Positions 27,244 to 35,740 are shown, counted from the stretch's first letter. The stretch is DNA of 64,000 nt from Clostridium sp. AF37-5 (GCF_003477605.1 NZ_QUDR01000002.1:1-64000), one strand, 5' to 3'. Made by a program: numbers and translations. The notes: generated by a model from the sequence alone, not told the origin.

Positions 27244-27272
27244 TTGAATAATATTGAATTATGTGTTATAAT
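27244..27272 (+). promoter_or_regulatory. SigmaA-type promoter
   Basis: TTGAAT, exactly 17 nt, TATAAT. Predicted start is near 27279, shortly before the tRNA-like RNA. It is the clearest host-type promoter in the window and no CAGACATATTA motif is nearby. Confidence 0.75.
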
Positions 27273-27291
27273 AATGTTAATGAATATATAT

Positions 27292-27394
27292 GTGGTGATT
27301 AGTTCAGTCTGGCAGCAACACTCCTATATAGCATTGTGAAAGTGTGTAAGGAACTATATAGGTGTTGGCGGAGGTTCAAATCCTCCCCGCCACA
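27292..27394 (+). tRNA. tRNA-like RNA with expanded anticodon arm
   Basis: GTGGTGA (27292) pairs with CCGCCAC (27387-27393; one G-U, one A-C). The T arm GGAGG-TTCAAAT-CCTCC (27370-27386) is perfect. TAGTTCAGTCTGGCAG looks like a D arm but its stem is weak. In place of an anticodon arm there is CAACA/TGTTG, a 2-nt bulge, then CCTATATAG/CTATATAGG around a 22-nt loop. No CCA is encoded. It may be an odd tRNA, one with an insertion, or a tRNA mimic. It lies behind a good promoter and ahead of the P-loop/RHH operon. Confidence 0.55.
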
Positions 27395-27427
27395 TCAAAA
27401 ATTATTCAAGGAGGTATTAACAAAGTT

Positions 27428-27970
27428 ATGGTGAAACTTAAAAAGAATAAAACTATAATTATTGGTAAAAGCGGAACTGGAAAATCGAATATGGCTTTAG
27501 ATTTAGCATTAAAGAAGCGAGGCACGACTATTATATGTAATGGTAGTGTTACCAAAAGTTATTATGAAGAGAATTTTCCAAAGTTAAAAGAGTACGAAAA
27601 CAAAGATAGCTACTACAATTTTATTCCTAAAAGAAGCGGAAAATATTATATCTGCACAAATGATTGCAATTCAGGAGCTGAATTTTTAAATGCACTGATT
27701 CATGGATGTGATTATGGACATTTTGAAAATGATAAAAATGCAACCTTTGTCTATGACGACAATGCATGGATAAACGCTGAAAACAATATGCTTACGTTAT
27801 GGCAGTTATCTCATACAGATTGCGGAATTATTATTACGGCAGATTCTATTTGCGATATTTTAAGAATAAACGAAAATGAATTAACTAAGAAAATGATTAA
27901 AGATATTTCCAAATATTGGGATATTGTAAAACTTGTCAACTTGAAGAAAGCAGGTGATATAGATGCCTAG
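27428..27970 (+). CDS. Small P-loop ATPase
   Basis: 180 residues. Walker A IIIGKSGTGKSN is at 12-23 and a Walker B-like ATFVYDDNAW follows near 118. It is short, like Zot- or HerA-type nucleotide-binding cores rather than a full coupling protein. AAGGAGG lies 13 bases upstream. It overlaps a ribbon-helix-helix gene, an arrangement common for partition or mobilisation modules. Its role is inferred from that pairing only. Confidence 0.65.
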   Translation: MVKLKKNKTIIIGKSGTGKSNMALDLALKKRGTTIICNGSVTKSYYEENFPKLKEYENKDSYYNFIPKRSGKYYICTNDCNSGAEFLNALIHGCDYGHFENDKNATFVYDDNAWINAENNMLTLWQLSHTDCGIIITADSICDILRINENELTKKMIKDISKYWDIVKLVNLKKAGDIDA

Positions 27971-28154
27971 ACCAAAGAAAGACGGTCGATATTTGAATTT
28001 ATATCTCGACAAGACGTTACATGAGGAATTTGAACAGTTTTGTGAAAACCTTGGACAAACCAAAACGATTGCTACCGAAAGAGCTTTACGTATGTATATG
28101 GATGCTATGAAGCAAAATCCGGAGCAACTATTGAAAAATAAGGAAGAAAGATAA
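27963..28154 (+). CDS. Ribbon-helix-helix DNA-binding protein
   Basis: 63 residues. YLNLYLDKTLHEEFEQFCEN gives the beta strand and first helix and TKTIATERALRMYM the second helix of the RHH fold. Starts inside the ATPase gene (8-base overlap). It likely binds a site nearby, possibly the 27.1-kb repeats, and controls its own operon. Confidence 0.7.
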   Translation: MPRPKKDGRYLNLYLDKTLHEEFEQFCENLGQTKTIATERALRMYMDAMKQNPEQLLKNKEER

Positions 28155-28157
28155 AAT

Positions 28158-28283
28158 ATGCCAGATATATCAAGTCCTATATGTAGTGATATTAACGTAT
28201 ACTCATTATCTAAAATGTATGATTCTTATTATAATATGTTTTTAAGCCAATATAACACAATAGGTCTTATGGACAATATGTAA
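28158..28283 (+). CDS. Small hypothetical protein
   Basis: 41 residues, Ser/Tyr/Met-rich. AAGGAAGAAAG precedes ATG 28158, three bases after the RHH gene. Short, so only moderately supported. Confidence 0.45.
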   Translation: MPDISSPICSDINVYSLSKMYDSYYNMFLSQYNTIGLMDNM

Positions 28284-28289
28284 TAATAA

Positions 28290-28339
28290 AAATACCCCTC
28301 CCTTTTCTTTTTATTAAAGGTTTGGGAGGGGTATTTTTA
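28290..28339. terminator. Bidirectional terminator
   Basis: AAATACCCCTCCC pairs with GGGAGGGGTATTT (13 bp), T on both sides. It separates the RHH operon from the convergent relaxase. Confidence 0.9.
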
Positions 28340-28369
28340 TATTGAAATTTCTTAATTTAATGGCATTGC

Positions 28370-29350
28370 TTAATTGACATGCTCTTTTTCTATATCCAAT
28401 TCTTGTTCTTTCGCCCAATTAACTAGTGCTTCAATATTTCTTGCTGATTCAGATACTAGTTTTTCATCCGGACATTCTTTTAAAGCGTAGTTGATACGTT
28501 CTACTAATTGCAGCTTACGTTTCATTTCTGCTACATTATTTCCCATAATTTTCTTTAACTCTTCAACCTCTTGAATCATACGAATCTTTTCAGCGGTTTC
28601 ATCGAGAGAATTATTTTTTATTTCATCAATCTCTTTTTCCATTTTTCGTTTGACATCTAAGTTTTGAAAGATTTTCTTTTGAAATATCAATTGCGCTCTT
28701 TCAAAGTAATCATCTACAGACTCACCTTTTGCTGGCGTTGGCAATTTTTCAATAGCAGCATCATTGATAGCGGTATAGAATAAGGCAATATCATTATAGT
28801 GAGCGCGAGAATGTTTTACGCGAGAATCAAGACCGCATTCTTTCGCTACCTGCGCAAATGATTCCTGATACTGCTCTAAATGTTTATAATCAAACATCTC
28901 TTTGGCGCATAACCGTCCATCTATTTCCGGTATAACCATGCAATGAATGTGAGGACTTGTCTCGTCCATATGTAAAACTGCTGAAATAGCATTATCTCCA
29001 AAGGTTTCTTTTATCCAATTAACGCTTTTTTCTTTCCATACATCTAAATCAAACCCTTCCGGTAATTCTCCGGTTCCAATATTAAGAGAGAACTCAACTC
29101 CTCGTACTGCGTTTTTTCGTACCTTATGGTTTTTGTAATAATCCATTTGTTTAATTTTCTTTTTAAATGCTGCCTGAAAAGAATCCTCTTCTAACTTTAT
29201 CAATTCTTCATTTAGATATTCTTTTTCCGGATTTGCGTTAATCGGCGTTTTTTCTCTATAATTATGGTTATATTTAGCATTAAACTGTGCAGCAGTATGT
29301 ACTTTCCCATTTGTTGGATGAATGCTAAACCAACTTTTTGCGAGTGCCAT
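28370..29350 (-). CDS. mobV: MobV (Mob_Pre) family relaxase
   Basis: 326 residues. HNYR at 29-32 and HMDETSPHIH at 127-136 are the MobV signatures; the latter binds the metal for nicking at oriT. The C-terminal 120 residues are coiled coil. MobV relaxases act on an adjacent oriT, so the non-coding stretch to its right is the first place to look. A minus-strand CAGACATATTA copy and AAGGAAGG precede the start. Pairing a MobV relaxase with a full VirB4 system makes the element self-mobilising if a coupling protein exists elsewhere. Confidence 0.88.
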   Translation of the reverse strand: MALAKSWFSIHPTNGKVHTAAQFNAKYNHNYREKTPINANPEKEYLNEELIKLEEDSFQAAFKKKIKQMDYYKNHKVRKNAVRGVEFSLNIGTGELPEGFDLDVWKEKSVNWIKETFGDNAISAVLHMDETSPHIHCMVIPEIDGRLCAKEMFDYKHLEQYQESFAQVAKECGLDSRVKHSRAHYNDIALFYTAINDAAIEKLPTPAKGESVDDYFERAQLIFQKKIFQNLDVKRKMEKEIDEIKNNSLDETAEKIRMIQEVEELKKIMGNNVAEMKRKLQLVERINYALKECPDEKLVSESARNIEALVNWAKEQELDIEKEHVN

Positions 29351-29380
29351 ATTATCACCTTCCTTTGTTTATGATACTTT

Positions 29381-29391
29381 TAATATGTCTG
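29381..29391 (-). promoter_or_regulatory. Promoter motif CAGACATATTA, minus strand
   Basis: The only minus-strand copy. It faces the only motif-served minus-strand gene, the relaxase, which supports a direction-dependent promoter role. Confidence 0.75.
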
Positions 29392-29594
29392 TTTTACGTT
29401 AAAAGCAAGAAAAAGGTATATATACTTTTTAACAAATTGTATATTAGGTTTATACTTAACCTTATTTTCCAAATCAAAATCCATTTTGAATTTCCCTTCA
29501 ATCCTGAAAAAAGAGAGCGTAAGAAAAGAGTGTAAATAGACGATATGTATAGAATCCATATATAAGAAAAATCCATAAAACTGCTTCCTGCTGT

Positions 29595-29680
29595 CAGTGA
29601 GAGTAAATCATCATTGGGCGAAAGGGAGCTTTTTTGCGTTGGGATGTACCCTGCTTGTAATTTTCACTCTAAAAACACTG
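29595..29680. other. Possible oriT inverted repeat
   Basis: CAGTG and AGAGT on the left (29595-29604) pair with ACTCT (29666) and CACTG (29676), enclosing smaller GGG/CCC hairpins. It lies upstream of the relaxase, where MobV origins usually are. I cannot place a nic site. Confidence 0.4.
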
Positions 29681-29717
29681 CACTTTTTCTTTATTGAATG
29701 AAACTGGCTTGTGGGAT

Positions 29718-30152
29718 GCCCTCTATTGTGGGGGTGGGGGCTGATGTGGTAAAGAAAAAGATACCGCTATGGTGGGAGATGAGCAAAACTACCATACTGG
29801 GGAGAAATAAATAATAAAAACACCATCGTTGAGAGAAAAAGAGATTGTAGAAGTCCACTGATATGTTGGGGTAAGATATGACTTCCTTGATACTGGGGAA
29901 TACAAATTCTCATATATAACAAAATATTGGGGAAATAGCTTTTCTGTAAATCCCTATAAGGAGGGGAAATGATATATCCCATCATGGTGAGATAAATTCG
30001 TTATAATATGATTTCATATATGACAAAAACATCTATAAAGTCTCTAATTATAGATATTGAAAAACCAAAAAACAAGAAAAGACCTCACAATGTTGGGTGT
30101 AATTTGCTCATAATATAATTCCGTATATGAAGAAAATCCCGCTATGGTGGGG
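29718..30152. repeat. Array of CC(C)-N7/9-TGGGG units, about 30-bp spacing
   Basis: About eleven degenerate units, e.g. CCGCTATGGTGGG (29764), CCTTGATACTGGGG (29884), CCCTATAAGGAGGGG (29952) and CCCGCTATGGTGGGG (30138). TGGGG-like cores begin near 29729, 29773, 29798, 29830, 29867, 29894, 29928, 29962, 29988, 30094 and 30148. Each can fold as a small C-G hairpin. An iteron-type origin, oriT or protein array is possible. Two orphan TATAATAT boxes lie at 30002 and 30109. No credible gene occurs in 29392-30191. Confidence 0.6.
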
Positions 30153-30191
30153 AAGTATTTTGATTCAAAACCCATTTCACATAAAAATGCT

Positions 30192-30231
30192 CATAATATG
30201 GTTTCTATTCTGTTTGAAAACAGACATATTA
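30192..30231 (+). promoter_or_regulatory. Promoter motif with CATAATATG box
   Basis: CATAATATG at 30192, CAGACATATTA at 30221; right edge of the non-coding region. Confidence 0.8.
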
Positions 30232-30261
30232 ATTATAGAAAGCCATAAAGGAGGTATAAAA

Positions 30262-30483
30262 ATGAAAGAATTGTGGTTTAGTTTTGGAGCGCTGTCTGAT
30301 AAGCTAAGCGAGCAATATAAACGACAGGGATATGAATTAAAAAATGCTGAAAAGTGGGATGAGTTAGTGCATAGTACAGTTATGCTGCATATCCATGGAA
30401 TTCTTACAGATAGCAGATACGATGAATGCTTGGAAAGAATATTGAAAAAGTGTAAGGATGATTTAGTAAAAATAGGAGAGTGA
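30262..30483 (+). CDS. Small hypothetical protein
   Basis: 73 residues, helical, soluble. AAAGGAGG fixes ATG 30262. First gene of a string of small accessory genes. Not recognised. Confidence 0.65.
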   Translation: MKELWFSFGALSDKLSEQYKRQGYELKNAEKWDELVHSTVMLHIHGILTDSRYDECLERILKKCKDDLVKIGE

Positions 30484-30487
30484 TTTA

Positions 30488-30679
30488 ATGAAATGCGCTA
30501 ATTGTCCTTATTTTAAAATTTTGCATATGCCATTGCATGATGACGATGCCATCTATTATTTTGGCAAAGCAAAATGTATGAAACATAATCATATTGTGGA
30601 TTTTGGATGTAAAGGGAAATTCCAAAAAGATAAATTATATCAAAAAAAAGAGAAAGGAGCAGACAATGAGAATATGTAA
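30488..30679 (+). CDS. Small Cys-rich protein
   Basis: 63 residues with CANC near the start plus C-x(n)-H and GC positions (KCMKHNH, DFGCKGKF), suggesting one zinc site. Overlaps the next gene by 14 bases. Function unknown. Confidence 0.6.
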   Translation: MKCANCPYFKILHMPLHDDDAIYYFGKAKCMKHNHIVDFGCKGKFQKDKLYQKKEKGADNENM

Positions 30680-30890
30680 TAACACAGATGGGCTGCTGGA
30701 GTGCGGCGGAGAATGCGATGATAACGGATTATGTCAAAGCAAACATAAATGTGTAGATTCGTTGGTTTTTACCCAAAACAATAATAGCAATACAATTTCT
30801 GTAAATGGAACTGGTAATGTGGTTGGAAATGGAAATAGTGTTATAAATAATTTTATTTACAATGAAAATGACAATAAGCAATTGACTTAA
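30666..30890 (+). CDS. Small protein with Cys-rich head and Asn/Gly tail
   Basis: 74 residues. Cysteines C4, C13, C17, C23 and C29 occupy the head; the tail is NG-rich and beta-like (TISVNGTGNVVGNGNSV). AAAGGAG precedes ATG 30666. Not recognised. Confidence 0.55.
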   Translation: MRICNNTDGLLECGGECDDNGLCQSKHKCVDSLVFTQNNNSNTISVNGTGNVVGNGNSVINNFIYNENDNKQLT

Positions 30891-30916
30891 TGGAATTATA
30901 AGAAAGGAATAATAAG

Positions 30917-31606
30917 ATGTTAGATTTTGGTTATTACAATATGGATTGTATGTCGGGAATGAAAGAATTTCCAGATAAATATTTCGACCTTGCGATTGTA
31001 GACCCACCGTATTTTAAAGGGCCTAACAGTAGAGGGTTTTATGGAAGAAAAATAAGCCCGATAGGTGTTCAAAGGATTTATGAAAAAATAGATAATTGGG
31101 ATGTTCCAGATAGTAGTTATTTTGAAGAGTTGACCAGAGTTTCAAAAAACCAAATTATATGGGGATGCAATTATTTTGATTATTCTTTTGGAGCAGGAAG
31201 AATTGTTTGGGATAAATGTAATGATAAAACCACTTTTTCAGATTGTGAAATTGCATACTGCAGTCTGATTGATTCTGTTCGCATATTCAGATATATGTGG
31301 AATGGAATGTTTCAAGGTAAATCCATTTTTGAAGGAACTGTTCAGCAAGGAAATAAAAAGCTGAACGAAAAGAGAATACATCCAACGCAGAAACCAGTTG
31401 TTTTATACGAATGGCTTTTAAACCGATACGCAAAGTCCGGCGACATTATTCTTGATACTCATGTAGGAAGTGCTTCAAGCCTTATTGCTTGCCATAATAC
31501 AGGGCACAAATTTGTCGGCTTTGAGTTAGATAAATATTATTATGATTTATCAAAACAAAGATTAGACGCAGAAATGGCACAAATGAGATTATCAGATTTC
31601 ATTTAA
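30917..31606 (+). CDS. DNA methyltransferase, beta-class N6A/N4C
   Basis: 229 residues. Catalytic DPPY at 29-32 comes before the SAM-binding region (ILDTHVGSASS near 177, then VGFELD), the beta-class order. HPTQKP is the usual linker word. No restriction enzyme is adjacent, so it is an orphan methylase. It may protect the element or mark its own sites. GAAAGGAAT precedes the start. Confidence 0.85.
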   Translation: MLDFGYYNMDCMSGMKEFPDKYFDLAIVDPPYFKGPNSRGFYGRKISPIGVQRIYEKIDNWDVPDSSYFEELTRVSKNQIIWGCNYFDYSFGAGRIVWDKCNDKTTFSDCEIAYCSLIDSVRIFRYMWNGMFQGKSIFEGTVQQGNKKLNEKRIHPTQKPVVLYEWLLNRYAKSGDIILDTHVGSASSLIACHNTGHKFVGFELDKYYYDLSKQRLDAEMAQMRLSDFI

Positions 31607-31612
31607 AAACAA

Positions 31613-31634
31613 CCGCACTAGGAAACTGGTGCGG
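31613..31634 (+). other. Intercistronic hairpin
   Basis: CCGCACTAG, GAAA loop, CTGGTGCGG (one wobble pair). No T run, just before GAAAGGAG. It may shield the 3' end of the methylase mRNA. Confidence 0.5.
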
Positions 31635-31650
31635 AGAAAGGAGTGATTGG

Positions 31651-31869
31651 ATGAAGATTGAACGAACAAGATATGTGATTATGAGAAGAAATCGTACAGA
31701 GATATGGTGCGGTTTATCAAGGGATTTTCACTTTGTTAAGATTAATGAACTGAAAAATACAGCAGTCAAAACATATCGGACAAGAAAACAAGCCGAAAGT
31801 GGTTGTTCTTCTTGGGATAAGGATTTTGAAATTGTTGAGTGCAAAGAAATCATTGATATAAAGGAGTAA
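31651..31869 (+). CDS. Small basic hypothetical protein
   Basis: 72 residues. RYVIMRRNRTEIWCGLSR then a helix. GAAAGGAG precedes the start. Similar small proteins occur in phage and plasmid accessory regions. Not recognised. Confidence 0.6.
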   Translation: MKIERTRYVIMRRNRTEIWCGLSRDFHFVKINELKNTAVKTYRTRKQAESGCSSWDKDFEIVECKEIIDIKE

Positions 31870-31872
31870 ACA

Positions 31873-32235
31873 ATGAAAAGATTAACTAATAGTGGAAAAG
31901 AAATACCTACGTTGATTGATAATGCTGAATATTGGCTGCAAGCGTACTTTAAATTAAAAGATTATGAGGATTTAGAGGAAAAGGGAAAACTTATTAAGTT
32001 GCCGGAAAAAGTCGAAAAAACGGAATATAGAGAGTGTGTGCACACAAGAACTAAATGCCACCATGAAAATTACAAGTGTTCGGAATGCCCTCTTACTGAA
32101 TTATTTTGTGATGAATTTTATACAGCAATAGATAGATGTTATGAGGACGCATACGCTAGTGGGTGTCTTGCAGGAATGGAGTTAGAACAATTATTACGCA
32201 GAAAACAGAAAGAATTAAGGTTCAGCAATGATTGA
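31873..32235 (+). CDS. Phage-type accessory protein with Cys cluster
   Basis: 120 residues. The motif KLKDYEDLEEKGKLIKLPEKV is a stock phrase of small prophage proteins (quoted word is one base motif of about 20). Cysteines (CVHTRTKC...YKCSEC) suggest a zinc site. Related in wording to 32316. Function unknown. Confidence 0.6.
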   Translation: MKRLTNSGKEIPTLIDNAEYWLQAYFKLKDYEDLEEKGKLIKLPEKVEKTEYRECVHTRTKCHHENYKCSECPLTELFCDEFYTAIDRCYEDAYASGCLAGMELEQLLRRKQKELRFSND

Positions 32236-32315
32236 TTGTAATATTTAAAAATGTGTCAGAACCTAAAAAAATATCAGTTAGTAATGGAAATGAATATAAC
32301 AGAAAGGAGATTATT

Positions 32316-32984
32316 ATGAATCTTGACGAAGCAATTAAGCGTGCAAAGGAAGTTGCAAGTGAACAAAAAAGAAGAAGCGGCCTTTGTGCGACAAACGATA
32401 ATGAATGCGATAAATTTTCCTCCTGCATTAAATGTGCAGAGGAACATGAACAACTTGCAGAGTGGCTTACCCAGTTAAAAGAGTATCAAAAACTGGAAAA
32501 ACGTTTAAAAGATATTTTTGGCGGTGACGATTTTCCGCTTTCCGTTTTTGTGGAATCTTTTGATACGGTTCTTAAAGAGGGAAAGAAAGTCCCGGTTTAC
32601 GCTAAGATTCTTACTTACGAAGACGCCGATAAATGGAATGAATATAAAGAATTGGAAGAACAGGGCCGGCTCATAAAACTGCCATGCTCCGTAGGAGACA
32701 CAGTTTATCGAATTAAATTAAATAAAGATGCATGTGGCAAATGTAAATATCTTAAGCATGATTATTTTGAGGTTGATTTTTGCGGAAATGAGGATGTAAT
32801 CTCAATTGACCCACAATATACAGAGAAACTATTATGTAAAAAACATTTTTATGAAATTGAGCCGTATCGTTTTCAAGATATAGACGATATCTTTAATAAA
32901 AGAAAAGAGTTCGGCGAAACAATCTTTTTCACTAAAAAGGAAGCAAAGGCAAAGACAAAAACCTTGCAAGAAGAGAATAATTAA
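32316..32984 (+). CDS. Phage-type accessory protein
   Basis: 222 residues. LEEQGRLIKLPCSVGDTVYRI links it to the family of the previous protein; CGKCKYLKHDYFEVDFCGN is a possible zinc site; the N-terminus has CSSC-like residues (KFSSCIKC). GAAAGGAG fixes ATG 32316. Function unknown. Confidence 0.6.
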   Translation: MNLDEAIKRAKEVASEQKRRSGLCATNDNECDKFSSCIKCAEEHEQLAEWLTQLKEYQKLEKRLKDIFGGDDFPLSVFVESFDTVLKEGKKVPVYAKILTYEDADKWNEYKELEEQGRLIKLPCSVGDTVYRIKLNKDACGKCKYLKHDYFEVDFCGNEDVISIDPQYTEKLLCKKHFYEIEPYRFQDIDDIFNKRKEFGETIFFTKKEAKAKTKTLQEENN

Positions 32985-33011
32985 GTTTTAGCAGGAAAGG
33001 AAATAAAATAC

Positions 33012-33464
33012 ATGTTTAAAAGAAAGAAAAAAAGAAAAATAGACAATAGGGTTTTGTGGAAGGGTAAACGAATTGACAATGATAAATGGGTTATATGTCG
33101 TTGTTTAATATCTTATAAAGGGCTTGTGTATCTTGGTCAATGCGGGCGCTATATTAACACGTCTGTAATGCTAGACTCTAATACCATTCGCCTATACACA
33201 CATATCAAAGACGATAATAAAAACCTTATTTTTAACAACGACATTCTTTTATTAAAAGATGAAACAAGTGGATATGAATGGAAAGCCGTTGTTAAAATTG
33301 ACGAAACTGACTGGCAATATCATTTAGTTCCGATTGCAAAGCGTGATGCAGATAAAAATATTCCTTTGTTGGGTAATACAGAAATATGTTATATAAAAAT
33401 GAATCATATAAACGCCGAAATAATCGGAAACACATTTGACAACCCTGAATTGCTAGAGAGATAG
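33012..33464 (+). CDS. YopX-family protein 1
   Basis: 150 residues. LWKGKRIDNDKWV, a middle beta domain with NDILLLKDE, and the ending AEIIGNTFDNPELLE are YopX hallmarks. YopX proteins are common in prophages and plasmids with no settled function. A second copy lies at 58639. Confidence 0.8.
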   Translation: MFKRKKKRKIDNRVLWKGKRIDNDKWVICRCLISYKGLVYLGQCGRYINTSVMLDSNTIRLYTHIKDDNKNLIFNNDILLLKDETSGYEWKAVVKIDETDWQYHLVPIAKRDADKNIPLLGNTEICYIKMNHINAEIIGNTFDNPELLER

Positions 33465-33478
33465 AAAGAGCGGCTAAA

Positions 33479-33520
33479 ATGGAACGAGAAGAACAAAGTA
33501 ATAAAGAAAGTGAGGAATGA
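33479..33520 (+). CDS. Possible 13-residue mini-ORF
   Basis: Acidic MEREEQSNKESEE ending four bases into the next ribosome site. It may only couple translation to the next gene. Confidence 0.25.
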   Translation: MEREEQSNKESEE

Positions 33521-33522
33521 TT

Positions 33523-33918
33523 ATGAAGAAACAATTTGCATTCTTATTAGTTTGGATTTGCAGTGGCGTAACGATGTGCGCTTATCAAGCGGACAACAAA
33601 ATACTTGGACTTGGTTTTACTCTTTTGAGTTTTATGTATTTTTTTATTTTGGAGGAGAGGGATAATAAATTGAAAGAGCGGAAGAAATATATAAAAGTAA
33701 GAAAGAATAATAAAATCTGCAATATAACAGATGAGGAACTAATGAACTTTATAGTGAGGGGTAGAAAATTATATCACGAAGCTTCTAATAACGAAAAAGA
33801 TTGTGCAAAAAAATGCATGTCTTGTATTTACTCATATGTTCATATGGGAGATAAAAACAGCCTTTGTCGCGCCTGCGAAGCCGGCTGTCACTATACTATG
33901 CCGCTCCGGAAGAATTAA
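33523..33918 (+). CDS. Two-pass membrane protein with Cys-rich tail
   Basis: 131 residues. Two hydrophobic segments (about 3-22 and 27-43). The cytoplasmic tail has C-x2-C and C-x2-C-x3-C words (CAKKCMSC, CRACEAGC). GTGAGGA supports ATG 33523 over 33517. Unknown. Confidence 0.6.
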   Translation: MKKQFAFLLVWICSGVTMCAYQADNKILGLGFTLLSFMYFFILEERDNKLKERKKYIKVRKNNKICNITDEELMNFIVRGRKLYHEASNNEKDCAKKCMSCIYSYVHMGDKNSLCRACEAGCHYTMPLRKN

Positions 33919-33988
33919 TGATGAGGATTTAGCTAAAATACTTAAATTACGGTCAAAACCTTATATTAATAGGAAGGAATGATGATAC

Positions 33989-34153
33989 ATGACGTTTAAC
34001 AAAGGATTGTTTCTCTCATTATGCAAAAAATATGATGTGGAAATTAGCAAAACTGCATCAACGCCAATGATAAAAGACGAATTTGGCACTCATCCAATGA
34101 TAGAAAGACGAAAACTAATCAAGCGGAAACATAATATCAAACGCAAAGCATAA
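33989..34153 (+). CDS. Small basic protein
   Basis: 54 residues with a strongly basic C-terminus (ERRKLIKRKHNIKRKA), probably nucleic-acid binding. GGAAGG precedes the start. Its stop lies 11 bases before the next promoter box. Confidence 0.5.
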   Translation: MTFNKGLFLSLCKKYDVEISKTASTPMIKDEFGTHPMIERRKLIKRKHNIKRKA

Positions 34154-34164
34154 ATATTTTTGCT

Positions 34165-34204
34165 CATAATACGGTTTTTATTTTATCTATCAGCAGACAT
34201 ATTA
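34165..34204 (+). promoter_or_regulatory. Promoter motif with CATAATACG box
   Basis: CATAATACG at 34165, CAGACATATTA at 34194. Confidence 0.8.
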
Positions 34205-34253
34205 GTAATAAGACAATGTATTTGAATCAAAAAAAACAGAAAGGAAAATGATT

Positions 34254-35150
34254 ATGGGAATGGATAATCATATGCTGTCATGTATTAAAGCATTAGCTGA
34301 AAACCGAATTCAAGATGCAAAAAATGAAGCAATTTGTTGTTGCATTAATGATACAACAAAAAAGAATGCCGGGCAAACAGCATATTATAAAAAATTATTA
34401 GAGAATGGCTCTACAAACCTTTTCGAGCTTCCATATAACTTAAAAGGGTTAATGAAAATGATTGATGTATCAGATTTTAACGAGTCCAGATACTATCTTG
34501 GCGAGCGGCAGAAAGAATTATATAAAAAAATCGAAACCGGAGTCAAAACAACTACCAAACTGCTTGAATATGGCATTCCATACATGAATAGCACATTGCT
34601 ATATGGAATTCCGGGAACCGGCAAGACAGAATTCGCAAAATATGTTGCTTACAAATTAGGGATGCCATATGCTTATTTGAACTTTTCTTATTTAATTGAA
34701 TCATATTTAGGCAAAACGGCTCAAAATTTACATCAAATTTTTGATTATTGTAAAGGCCAAAAGTGCGTTCTCATGTTGGATGAAATTGATTGCATCGGAT
34801 TAGCAAGAGGGGGTGGCTCCGGCGCTGATGGAGAATTAGGAAGAACAACTATTGCACTAATGCAGGCGTTAGACGAATTGGTTGACGGACAAGTTATTAT
34901 TGCTGCAACCAATCGAGAGGACCGTTTAGATAAAGCCTTATTAAGAAGATTTCAGCGAAAAGTGGAATTTACACCATTTAACCTGAGAGAAAATGCTTCC
35001 ATGATTCGTACATATATGAATGATGTAAATACGAATTTTCTTACAGAAGAAGTATTAGATTTCGCAAAAGAAGAACATACTCAGGCCGAAATAGTAAAAT
35101 TCCTTATTGAAACAATTGTTGAAAAAGTAAGTAAAGAAAGGGGCGAATAG
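34254..35150 (+). CDS. AAA+ ATPase, FtsH/Cdc48 type
   Basis: 298 residues, one AAA+ domain. Walker A YGIPGTGKTEF is near 117; Walker B VLMLDEIDC is near 172; the second-region word NREDRLDKALLRRF carries the arginine finger. There is no protease domain or membrane segment. It may remodel a protein complex of the element. ATG 34254 suits AAAGGAAA better than 34248. Confidence 0.85.
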   Translation: MGMDNHMLSCIKALAENRIQDAKNEAICCCINDTTKKNAGQTAYYKKLLENGSTNLFELPYNLKGLMKMIDVSDFNESRYYLGERQKELYKKIETGVKTTTKLLEYGIPYMNSTLLYGIPGTGKTEFAKYVAYKLGMPYAYLNFSYLIESYLGKTAQNLHQIFDYCKGQKCVLMLDEIDCIGLARGGGSGADGELGRTTIALMQALDELVDGQVIIAATNREDRLDKALLRRFQRKVEFTPFNLRENASMIRTYMNDVNTNFLTEEVLDFAKEEHTQAEIVKFLIETIVEKVSKERGE

Positions 35151-35152
35151 AT

Positions 35153-35740
35153 ATGTTCTTTAAAGGAACCTCAATTAATATAAATAGTAAAACAGAAAAA
35201 GTTATTTTGCAGTCTTTAAACCCTGGCGAAACATTTTTGATTGGAACCCATGAGTTTATTGTTTTAAAGCAAGGGTATGATTTCACAAAAGTGATTTCAA
35301 AAAATCTCATGGCAATGGATGTCCAGTTTGATGAAAACACAGGAGACTATAATAAATCCGCATTGAAGCAATATATTGACAGAAAAATCAGACCGATTAT
35401 TCTAAAAAATGTCGGTGAAAAAAATCTCATTAAAGAATCAGTCCCATTAACGAGCCTTGATAATCAAACCGAATTTATCAATTGTATATGTGATGTCCGT
35501 CCACTTATTTTTGATGAGGTGAGAGAATACAACAATTTGCTTGTAAATAATGATTTACTAGACTGTTACTGGACAATTACACCGTGGTCTATAGCAGAAA
35601 GAGAATGGGAGTATTGTCGTTGCCTAATAGTTGTTGCACCATCTGGTTATATCTTCGGCCGCAGTTGCAACGACAACCGTGGCGTACGCCCGTTGTGTAC
35701 CTTAAAATCTAATATCTTTGTACAAAGCGGAGAAAAATAA
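35153..35740 (+). CDS. DUF6273-like protein
   Basis: 195 residues. LNPGETFLIG, FIVLKQG, LDCYWTITPWS and the ending RGVRPLCTLKSNIFV resemble the DUF6273 domain seen in clostridial surface and phage proteins. Two bases after the AAA+ gene. No signal peptide. Function unknown. Confidence 0.6.
   Translation: MFFKGTSININSKTEKVILQSLNPGETFLIGTHEFIVLKQGYDFTKVISKNLMAMDVQFDENTGDYNKSALKQYIDRKIRPIILKNVGEKNLIKESVPLTSLDNQTEFINCICDVRPLIFDEVREYNNLLVNNDLLDCYWTITPWSIAEREWEYCRCLIVVAPSGYIFGRSCNDNRGVRPLCTLKSNIFVQSGEK

Noticed and set aside
27292..27394. tmRNA (ssrA)
   Set aside because: Far too short, with no tag-peptide frame and no pseudoknots; only the reduced D arm and long stem recall tmRNA.
30002..30119. 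Two further two-box promoters at 30002 and 30109
   Set aside because: The TATAATAT boxes are present but the sequence 29 bp downstream does not match CAGACATATTA; they may be decayed copies.
29338..30130. Short open frames in the origin-like region
   Set aside because: No ribosome sites, low-complexity or AT-driven composition, and they run through the GGGG-unit array.
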